Source of the DNA: Akebia trifoliata
Taxonomy: Eukaryota; Streptophyta; Magnoliopsida; Ranunculales; Lardizabalaceae
Direction: 5' to 3'
Assembly: GCA_017979445.1 (NCBI GenBank)
Contig: CM030718.1
Span: 22,005,021-22,069,020, forward strand
DNA: 64,000 nt
This document shows positions 22,203 through 33,216 of this stretch, one piece after another. Every line of letters begins with the position of its first letter. The stretch's first letter is position 1. A program made the translations under genes and the position numbers. The notes beneath the pieces were generated by a model. The model was not told where the DNA came from. It saw nothing but the letters and a program-made list of their open reading frames with translations, and made no database searches.

Positions 22203-22500
22203 GCTTCTCTAAATCTGGACTTCTCAACATGACTAAACAATGATAAGAGCTTTCCTTTGAATAGATTACAAATTAATCAACAATTTTTTTCATTTGTAAA
22301 GAAAGCAAAGAATTATACAAATATAACAAGAATTACATGTAGACAATAGACAGGGACGTATCCCTGCAAAACTCAAAATGTACTCCAAAATTAAAAATCA
22401 AGCCATCCAACATTGAAAGAAATCAAAATCTCACAATGAATTGCCTCAAAAACTTCTAGACATAGCATTTGACACTTTGTTCTAAATCATCTTCGTATGA

Positions 22501-22932
22501 TCAAGGGTTAGGTAGGATCACGACTTTTCGTCCTTGATTTACCTTTTTGTTTCTTGATACCCAGAGTGATTCAATCTCCTCATTCATCCATTTCTTCAAT
22601 GCATGCCAATCCTTCGATATCGCTCTTTGATTCCTCTTCCAATGAGTGGTTTTCTTTCTGTTTGTGTCTAACTCTCATTGACATTCAGAATTCCTCTGCT
22701 CCTCACTGTAAATTTTTTTTGAAGTTGTGTATCTTTGGAACTTGTTGGAGAGGCCTGATTTCAGCCATATCTTCATCTGCTCCAAAACAAAGAATTGGTT
22801 TCCTTTATGGAATAGAAAACTAAATAAAGAATAGAAACAATAATGAAATATCAAACAAACCAGAAGATTAAGGACTTTTCTAGCCTCAACCCATGTTTGA
22901 GAGGCTCTCCAATAGACAGAAGGTTGAGACAA
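22501..22932 (-). pseudogene. R-module ORF, copy C (144 codons, one internal TGA)
   Basis: From the ATG at 22932 the frame reads MSQPSVYWRASQTWVEARKV, a hydrophobic stretch (FHYCFYSLFSFLFH, about residues 29-42), MKIWLKSGLSNKFQR, EEQRNSECQ, an internal TGA at 22675-22677, then ELDTNRKKTTHWKRNQRA, KDWHALKKWMNEEIESLW and RNKKVNQGRKVVILPNP before TGA at 22501. The C-terminal half is Lys/Arg/Trp-rich. The frame is kept through both halves. It lies downstream of a minus-strand TATA box and three hairpins. I do not recognise a family. It could be ORF1 of the LINE-like unit, a captured host exon, or chance. Confidence 0.42.
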
Positions 22933-23259
22933 GATGAAAAAAAAAAATCAGATATCAGTAGTTGTTTTCTAGGGATTAGTACAAAAACATAGTGATTTCT
23001 TGAGACTAAAAACATATTTACAAGATAAGAGATAAAGAGAGATTGCTTAGAACTCATCACCTATCTCTACGACTGTGATTTTCCGCTTCCAAGAAAATGA
23101 TGAAATGTACTCCTTAATTCGCCAAAAGGCCCACAAAGGTAAGTAAATAAATGTGCTTACACAGAAAATTAAATCTCCGATGTGTTGATTTATCAGGCGT
23201 CCCACAAAATTGCATGTTGTCAATGGCGAGATTTCTGGAAAGAATTAGGATAATCATTC

Positions 23260-23610
23260 CTACAAATAGATCGATGTTCATAACATTTCATCAATCTCAT
23301 CTTCATTTACAAAATTAATGAATTGCCATGAACACGATCTGTTTATAGTGACGTGGATGTAGTTGTTGGAAAGCATTAGGATATATAATAGTTCCTACAA
23401 ATAGATCATTGTTCATGGCATTTCATCCATCTCATCTTCACTTAAGAAATTGATGAAGTGCCATGAACACGATCTTTTTATAGCGATATGGATAGAGCTG
23501 CTGGAAAGAATTAGGATAATCTTTCCTACAAATAGATCATTGTTCATGGCATTTCATCCATCTCAACTTCAGTTACAAAATTGATGAAGTGCCATGAACA
23601 CGATCCATTC
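23260..23610. repeat. Three tandem long hairpins, copy C
   Basis: Stems lie at about 23267-23340, 23403-23476 and 23529-23608, with the same 17-nt arms as copies A and B. The first unit is the most diverged (AATTAATGAATTGCCATGAAC in place of the usual right arm). Confidence 0.8.
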
Positions 23611-23715
23611 ATAGTGATTAATTCCATAGAGTGTTTTAGAACAATGAGATGAAATCTTCATCTCAAGAAGTGAAACCTTAGAAATTTGGTGAAGAGGGCA
23701 GTTTCCTATTGGTCA

Positions 23716-23723
23716 TTTATATA
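23716..23723 (-). promoter_or_regulatory. Putative TATA box for R-module transcript, copy C
   Basis: TATATAAA on the minus strand in the conserved context GCCTATATAAATGACCAA. Confidence 0.4.
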
Positions 23724-24028
23724 GGCACTCATGAGCACATATATGGAAGGATAATAAATGTATTTCCATAAAAAGATATTGCATATCTTTTTCTATTAAC
23801 TAAATATTTCTAAATCTGTCAAAGTATCCCAAGGTTGATTTCAAATATTGATAGCTTAAACTAGGAAACTTGAGGCGGAGTTGGTTACTGAAAACTTGAT
23901 CCAAGTTTTGGCTAAACTCGTTAATCCATGAATAAATCATCTCGGAATAAACATTGGGTTTTAAGTTCTAGAACAAAATAATTATCGAGTGGAATATCTG
24001 AGATCATTTATCTGATAGATTCATTGTA

Positions 24029-24157
24029 AAGTGAAATTGCCGTTTTTCGCCTATGGACGTAGGTCAATGCTTTGACCAAACCAGGTATATCTTGTGTCTT
24101 GTGTGATTCCTGTGTTCTTATTGATTTATACCTTGGATCATAGGGTTATTTTCTAAC
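24029..24157. mobile_element. 129-bp insert with 10-bp target duplication
   Basis: ATTCATTGTA flanks both sides (24019-24028 and 24158-24167), and copies A (about 10628) and B (about 18131) have the single uninterrupted site. On the minus strand the insert starts GTTAGAAAATAACCC and contains AAGAACACAGGAATCACACA and CTACGTCCATAGGC. This resembles a block common in plant copia LTRs (family resemblance from memory). It has no visible terminal inverted repeats. Confidence 0.7.
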
Positions 24158-24284
24158 ATTCATTGTATACGGTCACCAAAAGGTATCAGCTAACTAAGTT
24201 GGTTAAACTTTGTGACAGTTGATATGACTAACATAACTGTCTTCACCTACTAATTACTGGCAAATAATCTCAAATGCCCCACAA

Positions 24285-25018
24285 AAAAGATATAATAGTG
24301 GTTGATTAGTGGAAGACTGAAAATGTGGAATTTATTTATTTTTGTTAGGTAAGCAAGGTGATTAGTAGTTAATGAGAAAGTGAATCCAAAAAATTAATCA
24401 GCCGCCTTGTTTGCTTATTGTTAATAAAACTCAAAATTCTACCCCCAAGTTCTCTAATATGCGAACGAAGACAACACAACTTCACGTAGGATTAATCTCC
24501 CCATTAATGATCTTTACAGCACACGAAGAGTTCAAACCACAATCCGACACTCCAAGAGATAGGCCTCGATGGAGTTTGAAATAACTATCAGTTCTCAAAG
24601 AAAATCTTGTTTTTACCTGAAACATCATCCTTCATACCAGCCCTATAAGATACACCTCAAAATCCCCCGATATGAATTTAAACCACGCTGATTTGTGGGG
24701 CTTAATTATTTTTAAAGTTTTGTGTATTTAGTTCACACCATATATGGTCGTTATCCTCCGATCAATACCAGCACAATGCACATCTTGATGAGGAAGAAAG
24801 CCTAAATGACATTTTTACAATCCACAAATCCCAGCCACCCTCAGAGAATCTCTCATGCACGCTTTGCATGAAAATCTCTTTTGGAATTAATGCATCACTA
24901 AATAAATCCATCTTCCACATCTTAAACCGTCAATGAATGAGACTGCACAAGATCATAAATCCTTCTCATTGTCTAATTATACCGTCTTGCTAGCACCCAT
25001 CCATCCTCATTCCCATGG
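24285..25018 (-). pseudogene. LINE-type RT remnant, module P6 (type beta), cut by gap
   Basis: Homologous to P2 and P4 up to ACCCATCCATCCTCATTCCCATG, where the assembly gap begins. The CACTA-like insert expected just beyond this point is hidden by the gap. Confidence 0.5.
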
Positions 25019-25118
25019 NNNNNNNNNNNNNNNNNNNNNNNNNNNNNNNNNNNNNNNNNNNNNNNNNNNNNNNNNNNNNNNNNNNNNNNNNNNNNNNNNN
25101 NNNNNNNNNNNNNNNNNN
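25019..25118. other. Assembly gap (100 N)
   Basis: Exactly 100 N, the usual placeholder for a gap of unknown size. It lies where the tandem module array meets CT-rich sequence, so the array may be longer than shown. Confidence 0.98.
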
Positions 25119-25760
25119 CTCTCTCTCACTCTCTCAAACCCTCTCACCTGAACACAAAATGGTGCTTGGAGTCCTCCCGCACTCTTTAAAAAAAAAATAA
25201 AACAGAAGTGAGAACTCTCTCATTCTCTCTCTCGACGAAACTCAATAGAAACCCTCTCTCAAACCCTCTCACCTGAACAAAAAATGTGCTTGGATGGGCA
25301 GTAGCTTTGAGGGAGGATAATCAGTAGCCCAATGAATGGCCACCTTGCGTTCTGTAACTTGCCCTTCATCAACCCACCAACCCTCTTATTTTGAGAGAGA
25401 GGGTGGGTTTCAGTTCGATCAAGAATGAGATCGTGAGAAAGTGTTGAAAGAGAGTGAGATCGGACAGACGATTGAGAATGATTAGCATGAGAGAGTGAGA
25501 GAGAGTGGAGTGAAAGAGAGGGTTCTATCCTCATCTATCAAGTTCTGTGACAGCGTGAGGGAGGGTTGAGAGAGAGAGAGAGAAAATGAAAGTCTCATTC
25601 TCTCTGTTTTTTTTTTTAATAAGAGAGGGAGGTGACACTAAATAAGCAAAAGTAAATGATGGCACTGTAATTAGTGAAAACGTATAAGTTATACGTTTAA
25701 ATCGAGAGATTGAATCTCGTCCGTTCAATCTCCTCATATCCGACGGCTTAAAATTGTTTG
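25119..25760. repeat. CT/GA-rich low-complexity sequence with foldback
   Basis: CTCTCAAACCCTCTCACCTG occurs twice (about 25132 and 25257). Its complement appears as GA-rich sequence at 25390-25590 (GAGAGAGTGAGAGAGAGTGG), so the region could fold back on itself. I see no gene. The open frames here are low-complexity translations. Confidence 0.6.
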
Positions 25761-25789
25761 CCAAAATGTTTTGTCAAAATGTTTTGTGC

Positions 25790-26127
25790 CAGCAACAACA
25801 TTTTGGCAAAACATTTTTCAAACACATGGGTTAGAGGTTTGGAATGGGCTGATTTTTGGTGAGGATGATCTCTACGGTGAGGAGATCATCATCACCAAAA
25901 ATCAGCCCATTCCAAAACTTCTAACCCCATCAAATAATTATAAAAAATGGACGGTCCACGATTTTTCAACTTATAAACTGGGGCTAGAGTTTTGAATTGG
26001 CTGATTTTTGGTGAGGATGATCTCCTCATCATAGAGATCATCCTCACCAAAATCAGCCCATTCCAACACCTCTAACCCATGTTTTGAAAAATGTTTTGCC
26101 AAATGTTTGTTGCTGAACGGACCCCTA
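25790..26127. mobile_element. Foldback MITE E1, subfamily A
   Basis: Outer arms CAGCAACAACATTTTGGC and GCCAAATGTTTGTTGCTG, with the two-hairpin core shared by the whole superfamily (GGCTGATTTTTGGTGAGG and its complement). The left terminus is damaged; the right terminus GAACGGACCCC runs into TA repeats. A stray fragment of inverted arm precedes it (25757-25785). Confidence 0.8.
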
Positions 26128-26146
26128 TCTATATATATAATATATA

Positions 26147-26508
26147 GGGTCCCGTTCAGCAACAAACATTTTGGCAAAACATTTTTCAAAACATGGGTTG
26201 AGGTTTTGGAATTGACTGATTTTTGGTGAGGATGATCTCTACGGTGAGGAGATCATCCTCACCAAAAATCAGCCCATTCCAAAACTTCTAGCCCCAGTTT
26301 ACAAGTTGAAAAATCGTGGACCGTCCATTTCTTGTAAATCATTTTTGATGGGGTTAGAAGTTTTAGAATAGGCTGATTTTTGGTGATGATGATCTCCTCA
26401 CGTAGAGATCTCCTCACCAAAAATCAGCCCATTCCAAAACCTCTAACACATGTTTTGAAAAATGTTTGCAAAATGTTTGTCAAAATGTTTGTTGCTGAAA
26501 GGGACCCT
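26147..26508. mobile_element. Foldback MITE E2, subfamily A
   Basis: Left end GGGTCCCGTTCAGCAAC, right end GTTGCTGAAAGGGACCC, both facing TA microsatellites. The core contains the odd palindrome TGGACCGTCCA-like spacer (here GTGGACCGTCC) between its two hairpins. Confidence 0.85.
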
Positions 26509-26546
26509 CTATCTATTATATATATCTATAATATATATATATTATG

Positions 26547-26921
26547 TGTCCCGTTCGCCACCCTTAGTTTTACCACACACTTTACAAACGCGTTTTGTCT
26601 TACATGGGTTAGAAGTTTCGGAATGAGCTGATTTTTGGTGAGGATGATCTCTATGGTGAGGAGATCATCCTCACCAAAAATCAGCTCATTCCAAAACTTC
26701 TAACCCATCAAAATTGATTTACAAAAAATGACGGTCCACGATTTTCAACGTGTAAACATGGGGGCTAAACATTTCGGAATGGACTGATTTTTGGGGAGGA
26801 TGATCTTCTAATCATAGAGATCCTCACCAAAAATCAGCCCACCAAAACTTCTAAACCCATGTAGGACAAAAAACGTTTGTTAAAGTGTGTGGTTAAAACT
26901 AAGGGTGCTGGAACATTTCCC
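26547..26921. mobile_element. Foldback MITE E3, subfamily B
   Basis: Left terminus GTGTCCCGTTCGCCACCC and arm TTAGTTTTACCACACAC; right terminus GAACATTTCCC. The two ends therefore differ outside the arms. Core hairpins are as in subfamily A. Confidence 0.82.
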
Positions 26922-26944
26922 ATATATATATATATATATATATA

Positions 26945-27311
26945 GGGAAATGTTCAGCAACAAACATTGACAAACATTTGGCAAAACATTTTTCAAACCA
27001 TGGGTTAGAGGTTTTGGAATGGGCTGATTTTTGGTGAGGTGACTCTATGGTGAGGAGATCATCCTCATCAAAAATCAGCCCATTCCAAAACTTCTAGCCC
27101 CATGTTACAGGTTGAAAAATCGTGGACCGTCTATTTTTGTAAATCATTTTTGATGAGTTAGAAGTTTTGGAATGGGCTGATTTGGTGATGATGATTATTC
27201 CCTGTAGAGATCATCCTCACCAAAAATCAGCCCATTCCAAAAACTGTAACCCAATTTTCAAAAATGTTTTGCCAAAATGTTTGTCAAAATGTTTGTTGCT
27301 GAACATTTCCC
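26945..27311. mobile_element. Foldback MITE E4, subfamily A
   Basis: Left GGGAAATGTTCAGCAAC and right GTTGCTGAACATTTCCC form matching ends. TA repeats are on both sides. Confidence 0.85.
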
Positions 27312-27331
27312 ATATATATATATATATATAT

Positions 27332-27704
27332 GGGTCCGTTCAGCAACAACATTTTGACAAACATTTTGGCAAAACATTTTTCAAAACATGAGTTAGAGGT
27401 GTTGGAATGGGCTGATTTTTGGTGAGGTTGATCGCTACGGTGAGGAGATCATCCTCACCAAAAATCAGCCCATTCCAAAACTTCTAACCCCATCAAAAAT
27501 GGTTTACAAAAATGGACGGTCCACGATTTTTCAACTTGTAAATTGGGGCTAGAAGTTTTGGAATTGGGATTTTTGGTGAGGATGATCTCCTCACCGTAAG
27601 AGATCAACCTCACCAAAAATCAGCCCATTCCAACACCTCTAACTCATGTTTTTGAAAATGTTTTGCCAAAATGTTTGTCAAAATGTTGTTGCTGAACGGG
27701 ACCC
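27332..27704. mobile_element. Foldback MITE E5, subfamily A
   Basis: Left GGGTCCGTTCAGCAAC, right GTTGCTGAACGGGACCC, followed by (TA)n to 27722. Confidence 0.85.
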
Positions 27705-27734
27705 ATATATATATATATATATAGCACTCAACAA

Positions 27735-27945
27735 GCAATACTCCCTAGCTATGCTGTGCACCTCTCTTCGAACCACTTCTCCTTATTGAGGTCGTCCATC
27801 GGTTGTGGGGGAGGTAGTGCAACATCCCTGACTTCTTCTATAGTTACCACGAAACATCGTAGCTTTCCATTATCAATTATATCTTGAAGAATATGCTTTA
27901 GCCTCCAACACCCATTGGTCGGGTGGTCCTCAACCTTATTTTTTC
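27735..27945 (-). pseudogene. Ty3/gypsy gag fragment
   Basis: The minus strand encodes KVEDHPTNGCWRLKHILQDI, IDNGKLRCF and, further on, a PPPQPMDDLN block. This matches the segment of plant gypsy polyproteins between Gag and protease (family pattern H.TE.CW.LKH.IQDLID.G). A stop follows near 27750. There are no adjacent LTRs, and the MITE array borders it directly. Confidence 0.6.
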
Positions 27946-27949
27946 ATCA

Positions 27950-28330
27950 CAATCATAACAACAGTAAAGATGGACAAGAATTCCGAATAAAATTTCAATA
28001 TCCATGCTATTAATTTAATTGAGATACAAAGATAAAGATCATAATTAATCTTAAATTGATTGTCTCTTAGAGTAACAATGTTGATGGACTACCATCAGAT
28101 AACCTTCTAGAGTCACCAATTTTTTTTTGTCGCAACAACCGATCTTTGAATTGCTATTTTGAACTTTTAATTGAAATACTAGAAAATCAAACTAAAGGGT
28201 TCCATAAAAAAGATGAAAATTCAAAAACAAATAAAGGAAGTCGTAGTTTTTCATACCCCAAAGCATGTTGTTGCCTTTGTTTTGATGTGTTGTCAACTTG
28301 AGTTTTATACCATACATGAACAAAAAATGG
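27950..28330. repeat. Anonymous direct repeat, left copy
   Basis: Contains AATTTCAATATCCATGCT, GAGATACAAAGAT and TTGTTGCCTTTGTT in the same order as the copy at 32245-32545. Identity is moderate, with small indels. The pair could mark an old duplication or decayed terminal repeats. No LTR termini are clear. Confidence 0.5.
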
Positions 28331-29943
28331 CGATGAATTGAAGTTTTATATTTGATCATGGTTGAGCAAGAAATTAATGACATATATTTTGTTTCCTTGC
28401 CTTTCAAGCCTCTATTACATTTTTTGCCCCATCTGGGTAAACAACTAATGTAGTGCATGCATGAGATCAATTAGGGCATGTCTAGTTGTTGGGACTTCCC
28501 TTGCCTTGTTTTTAGTATTGATCATGGTTCAATTCTTGTGTTTATAGTAAGTTTTTCATAGATGGTGCCAAATTATGGATGCAACAAATTGCCTCCACCC
28601 CAAGGTACAACCAGAGATTGATTGATGCTCCTTGAGATATGTTACTCTAAAATTGCCATCTGTTTTTGCACTATAGACTCTCTGATGCTCAAGTCAATAT
28701 GAGAACTTTTCGAGAGTTTTTAAAGGTAGAAAATACCTACTTTGATGAGTGGTTGATGTCTCTATTTATAATAAAAAAAATATGAAAAATCATTACTTGA
28801 TTTCTTTCTTAATTTGTCCTTAACCTTTTTAGAAATTTTTTACTATTTTTCAAGTTTCCCTTTGTTGGGATCTCCCCCTTATTTAGGTCAATGGACAATT
28901 ATTAAAAATTAGTTTCCTTCCATATATCCCTGATTTTGCAGCATTTGGCAAGATCCTGGATTTAGCTATTTTCTAAGCAATTCCCTTACTTTTCGACCTT
29001 CTATACCCTAGGAAATTCTAATAGGACTAACCTCTGAGCTTATATTCACTAGTACTTTCCTTGGCTTCCTCATGGGTGGGAACAAATTCTTATGTGATAT
29101 GTATCTGTCCATGGGATCAGAGGGATTTTATCCTCCACAATAACTTCTTTGAATATTTTGATAATGATATGTGTAGACATGTGGGCTTCTTTGGAGTCAC
29201 CACCATTAAATTGAAGTGTAAATGGACACTATAAAAATATTTTTTTTAAATTTTGTTTTTTGGCTTGTAGTGACTCACATATCTTAAGGATAAAATGAAA
29301 TGGTCTTTTTAGAAATCTAAGATAAGGATGTTCGGTTGATGAATAAGGAATGTCTCAGGCACTTTATCTTTCCAATCTTAAGATGGTTACTAATATATGA
29401 CCATAGGTGAAGATTATAAAATTCTTTTTGAGTTTTGAAAATAAAGGAAGTTATAGAGAAAATTAAGAAGTAAAAGAATTATAGTTTAGTTTTAGAAAAC
29501 TAAGAAACTAAACTAATGAGAAAGCTAAAATAGAAATATTACTTGCTATAATTTTTCGTAAGCCTAGGATTTTGGTAGAAATCCTCATGGATTTCTCCTT
29601 TTTAGATCTAAAGGATTTTTTAGAGGGTTATGTGTTCACTTAGAAGCATCTTTTTATTGATTTATCCTTTAAGAGATGTCTATGAGTTGGACAATACCAT
29701 GAAAAGATTAGGAACCTTGTGCATAAGATGTGTTCTCTTTGAGATTATTTTTTGTTAGCCTAGAGAGTTAGGTATAGATCTAGGTAGATCCCTACCTTTA
29801 ACCTTTAGCCATTTAAAAGAAAACATTGTGATGTGTGTGACATAGTGTATACATGTAATGGACTTAGAAAGAGAAGATTACCTCCCATAAGGGATTACTC
29901 TCTAGCTCTTAAACCATTAAGAAAGAAAATGAAAATCTCTATT
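28331..29943. other. No gene recognised
   Basis: AT-rich sequence with no open frame that looks coding and no clear element ends. The 92-codon minus-strand frame at 28192-28470 has no domain and overlaps the anonymous direct repeat. Confidence 0.4.
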
Positions 29944-30068
29944 CTAGGAATTTAAACTTGCAAGGAAAGTAAATAATAACTAATCAAAGAATTTAAAGCT
30001 TGTAAGAAAAATAAAGAGCAACTAATCTAAGAATTTAAAGCTTGTAAAGAAAATAAAGAACAAATATT
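29944..30068. repeat. Tandem repeat, about 42-bp unit, three copies
   Basis: Units start near 29944, 29985 and 30027, each with GAATTTAAAGCTTGTAAG followed by an A-rich AAAATAAAGA block. The first unit has CTTG for GCTTG. Confidence 0.8.
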
Positions 30069-32244
30069 CTAATGTTCTTAAGAGTTTATTGAGGACTTAT
30101 AAAAGGAAATTACTTCTAGGAGGTTTTACTTTCTACCTTCAAGCCTCATTAAAACAAATTAAGATCTACATTGCTAAAGACAAGGAATGCTTAAATGTAA
30201 AGATGAGAGTAGATAAAAAAGGGAGGTTTATAAGGAAAAATTACATAGAAAAATATGAAAATTACAACTAAAATCCCACCTTGGTCTCTTCTTTTTCTTC
30301 TTGGTTAGAGTTGCTTGGGTGCTTGAGAAAGGATTTTGACAGAGTTTTGGTAAGCTAGAAGGTTTAGAGGAGAGACTTGGACTACTTGAACTCCTTTTTT
30401 ACTCTGGATGGGGGTCTTATTTATAGGATTTTTGGAGACTCTTGGGGTTAAATTTGTCCTAAATCCTAGGGTTCCCAATAATTGCATCAAGACCTTCATA
30501 GAAAATCCAAAATTACCTCTCCTCTCTTAGGACTTGATAGTCTTTCACCCACCTATAAGTCTCACCAATCATGATGATCAAGAGGAAAGAATTGTAAAAA
30601 ACCATAGTTTTTAAAGAATTTCTTTAGGAGGATAGAAAGGTTTTGGGTCAATTAAAAGGAATTAGACTAGATGACATGTAAATATGAATTGAGATCTTAG
30701 ACATTAAGGTCATCTAGCCCAACTAATTCTCTAACAACCAAGGGTTAATCTAATTTTTGTTCACAAGTTCTAGAGAAATCTATAGATTGGACAAAATTAT
30801 TACAAACCATGAAATTTGGTCTAATTACATTGAATCTTCTAAGATTGAGGATAGGCTTGGGGGACATAAGGGTAATCTACTTTAGTTTATTTCTAACAAG
30901 ATGAGATTATGATAGTAATTACACTTATGTGGGGACCAATTTGACTAATGATCTTTGTTGGAAGAATATGATAATTTACAAAAAGAGCAAAGTTATAGGA
31001 TTATTGAAGAATTGAAGGAAGATTAAAAGAGTAAAAGAGAGGGGCTTCTTGGGAGAAAAGTTATTAAGGAGTGGGTTAAAAGATAATTATCCTTAATCAA
31101 ACTCGAGCACACATAAGTTTGTAACAGAATTGGCCTTAGGTGAACCAAGGCTTGAACAAAAATAATGCTTGGCCATAGGTCATCTTTGGACTCGGCAAAA
31201 AATGCTTCTGTCCATGGGTCATCCTTAGTCAAACCAAAAATAAGTTTGGCCAAGGTTGAGGTACGATTAAGCTTACATTTAAGCTTGGCCAAGGGTTAGT
31301 ATGTCTAGGCTTAAATCCAGAATCCCGCAAATGGCGTTTAGGCCTTGTGGTTATTTGAAAATAAAAATTTTGAACCTTCTTTAAAATTACCTTAGGTCAA
31401 GTCCTTTCTTGAAAGATTTTTAGTATTCTCAGGCTCAGCATAGGCAAAAATGGGGTGTCAACAATATGTTGAACTAATGATATTTTCCCTCCAAGATATA
31501 ATATCTTAAAAACATTTTGGGGGGTATTTTTATAATGTAATTAACTAAAAAGAAAATAAATTTTTTGTTTAAGAAATTCGTAATTTGTCATTTTAGGTTC
31601 TTAAACTCATTTTTCTCACTTTTCATTTTCAACTATTGTGCTCAGTAGGAAGCGGGATAGTGAATCGTAACCAAATATGATTTCAAATACTAAACCACTT
31701 CTAAAAGTTGAAAGTGCGAAAGGGTAGGGTTTCCCAAAAGTATTCCCCAACACCACAATACTTGCCCTAACCTTAAACCATGGATGACCATGGATTAATA
31801 CAAAAAATGCAATAAATTATCCGAAAGACCATACTAGATAAGATATATTGGTGTGAGGTGCCTTAATAATATCCACCCATAAGATAAATATTTGATTTTT
31901 AAAAGCTAAGATGAGGGTGAGGTAGCCTAATCATACACCCAGGAAGCCCCACATTTTGATTCCATGGGAAGATTCAACAAATCATGCCCAAGAACGTATT
32001 ATCTTAATTCTTAAACCTAACCCCACATTTCTTCATAGGTCGAAGTCAGAGATATACGATTCCTCAATCCCATATACCTTTCAGATCGAGGAAAGATGCT
32101 ACATCACTAACAGATGAGTTTTCATATTTTTTTCTATTTAGAGAGAGAGAGTTTATATTGCCACACCAATTTTTTATTTATCTGATCCAATCACTAAATT
32201 AAAATGGATTTCTCAAAGTGGGGACAGCCAACTAATTTTTTACT
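30069..32244. other. No gene recognised; retroelement-like sequence possible
   Basis: No conserved coding frame. Segments such as GCTTGGCCAAGG recur near 31245-31300, and TGGGGTGTCAACA at about 31450 resembles the end of a gypsy LTR, but I find no partner repeat or primer site. An AG microsatellite (GAGAGAGAGAG) is at about 32140. Confidence 0.35.
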
Positions 32245-32545
32245 CAAAATCATAAAAACAATAAAGACAGACAAGAATAGCAAATAAAATTTCAATATCC
32301 AAGCTATTAATCAACTTGAGATACAAAGATCGAAATAAATCTTAAATTGGCAATCTCAGGCAACTCTCTTGCGCGAGTCACTAATTTTTCGGCCACAAAA
32401 TATGGAAAATCATATTGAAGGGTTCATAAAAAAAGGTGAAAATTCAAAAATGGATAAACGAATTCGTAGTTTTCATAACCTGAAGTGTGTTGTTGCCTTT
32501 GTTATTGTGAAGTCAACTTGAGTTTTATAGCAAACTGGAAGAAGA
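32245..32545. repeat. Anonymous direct repeat, right copy
   Basis: Partner of 27950-28330; see there. Confidence 0.5.
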
Positions 32546-32862
32546 ACTTGAGGTGAGTTGAACTTCTACCAAAAAAAAAAAAGGAGATATATCAAATTAA
32601 GGGGTGTGTAATTATCTATATTTGGTGTGCTATATATAATTTCATGAATAGAGCTGTAAAAATTAAAAGATGGTCTGGCACCGTTAGATCTCTTTCTTTT
32701 ATTTTTTTACTAATTAATGATGATAGACACAGACAAGGAACTTGATGGCATCATTTAGAAGATTTGCTGTCATAAACATTCTAATGAGGGTTTTGTTTTT
32801 TTGTTTAACAACTTCTAGCCTCAAAAGCAACTTATTATATATATATATATATATATATAAAC

Positions 32863-33208
32863 TAGGGTGCAATTTGGTCCAGTTCAAATTGAGAACCGAA
32901 TCAAACTGATAGTTTTGAGGTGGTTTAGTTCGATTTGTAATAAGTTACGATTCGATTCTGGGTTACAAAAATGGACAACCGATCAATTAGATTCGGTTCT
33001 CGGATCAATCTTGTATAGAATCGAACCAAACTGAGAACTGAACCCCTATGCAATAAATAAATATATATGTAAATAATAATTATTATGAATTATTTTAAGA
33101 GTTAGGACATAGATTGGTGATCTTTTATGAATAAACTCATGTTAGTGGAACAGACTTATGTTAGTTCGGTTCCAATTTGACCTCAAACCGAACCAAGTTG
33201 CAGCCCTA
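32863..33208. mobile_element. Non-autonomous hAT element, 346 bp
   Basis: An exact 8-bp target duplication, ATATAAAC, lies at 32855-32862 and 33209-33216. The terminal inverted repeats are TAGGGTGCAATTTGGT and the complement of ACCAAGTTGCAGCCCTA. Subterminal GGTTCGGTT-type motifs are repeated inside. These are hAT hallmarks. There is no coding capacity. It sits at the edge of a TA microsatellite. Confidence 0.9.
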
Positions 33209-33216
33209 ATATAAAC

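Noticed and set aside
24933..25200. Frames reading through the N run
   Set aside because: They contain unknown residues from the assembly gap and low-complexity CT sequence.
28192..28470. 92-codon minus-strand frame
   Set aside because: No domain, atypical composition, and it overlaps an anonymous repeat whose second copy (32245-32545) does not keep the frame.
28331..32244. Possible complete LTR retrotransposon bounded by the 27950 and 32245 direct repeats
   Set aside because: The repeats lack TG/CA ends, no primer-binding site or polypurine tract is visible, and no polyprotein frame lies between them.
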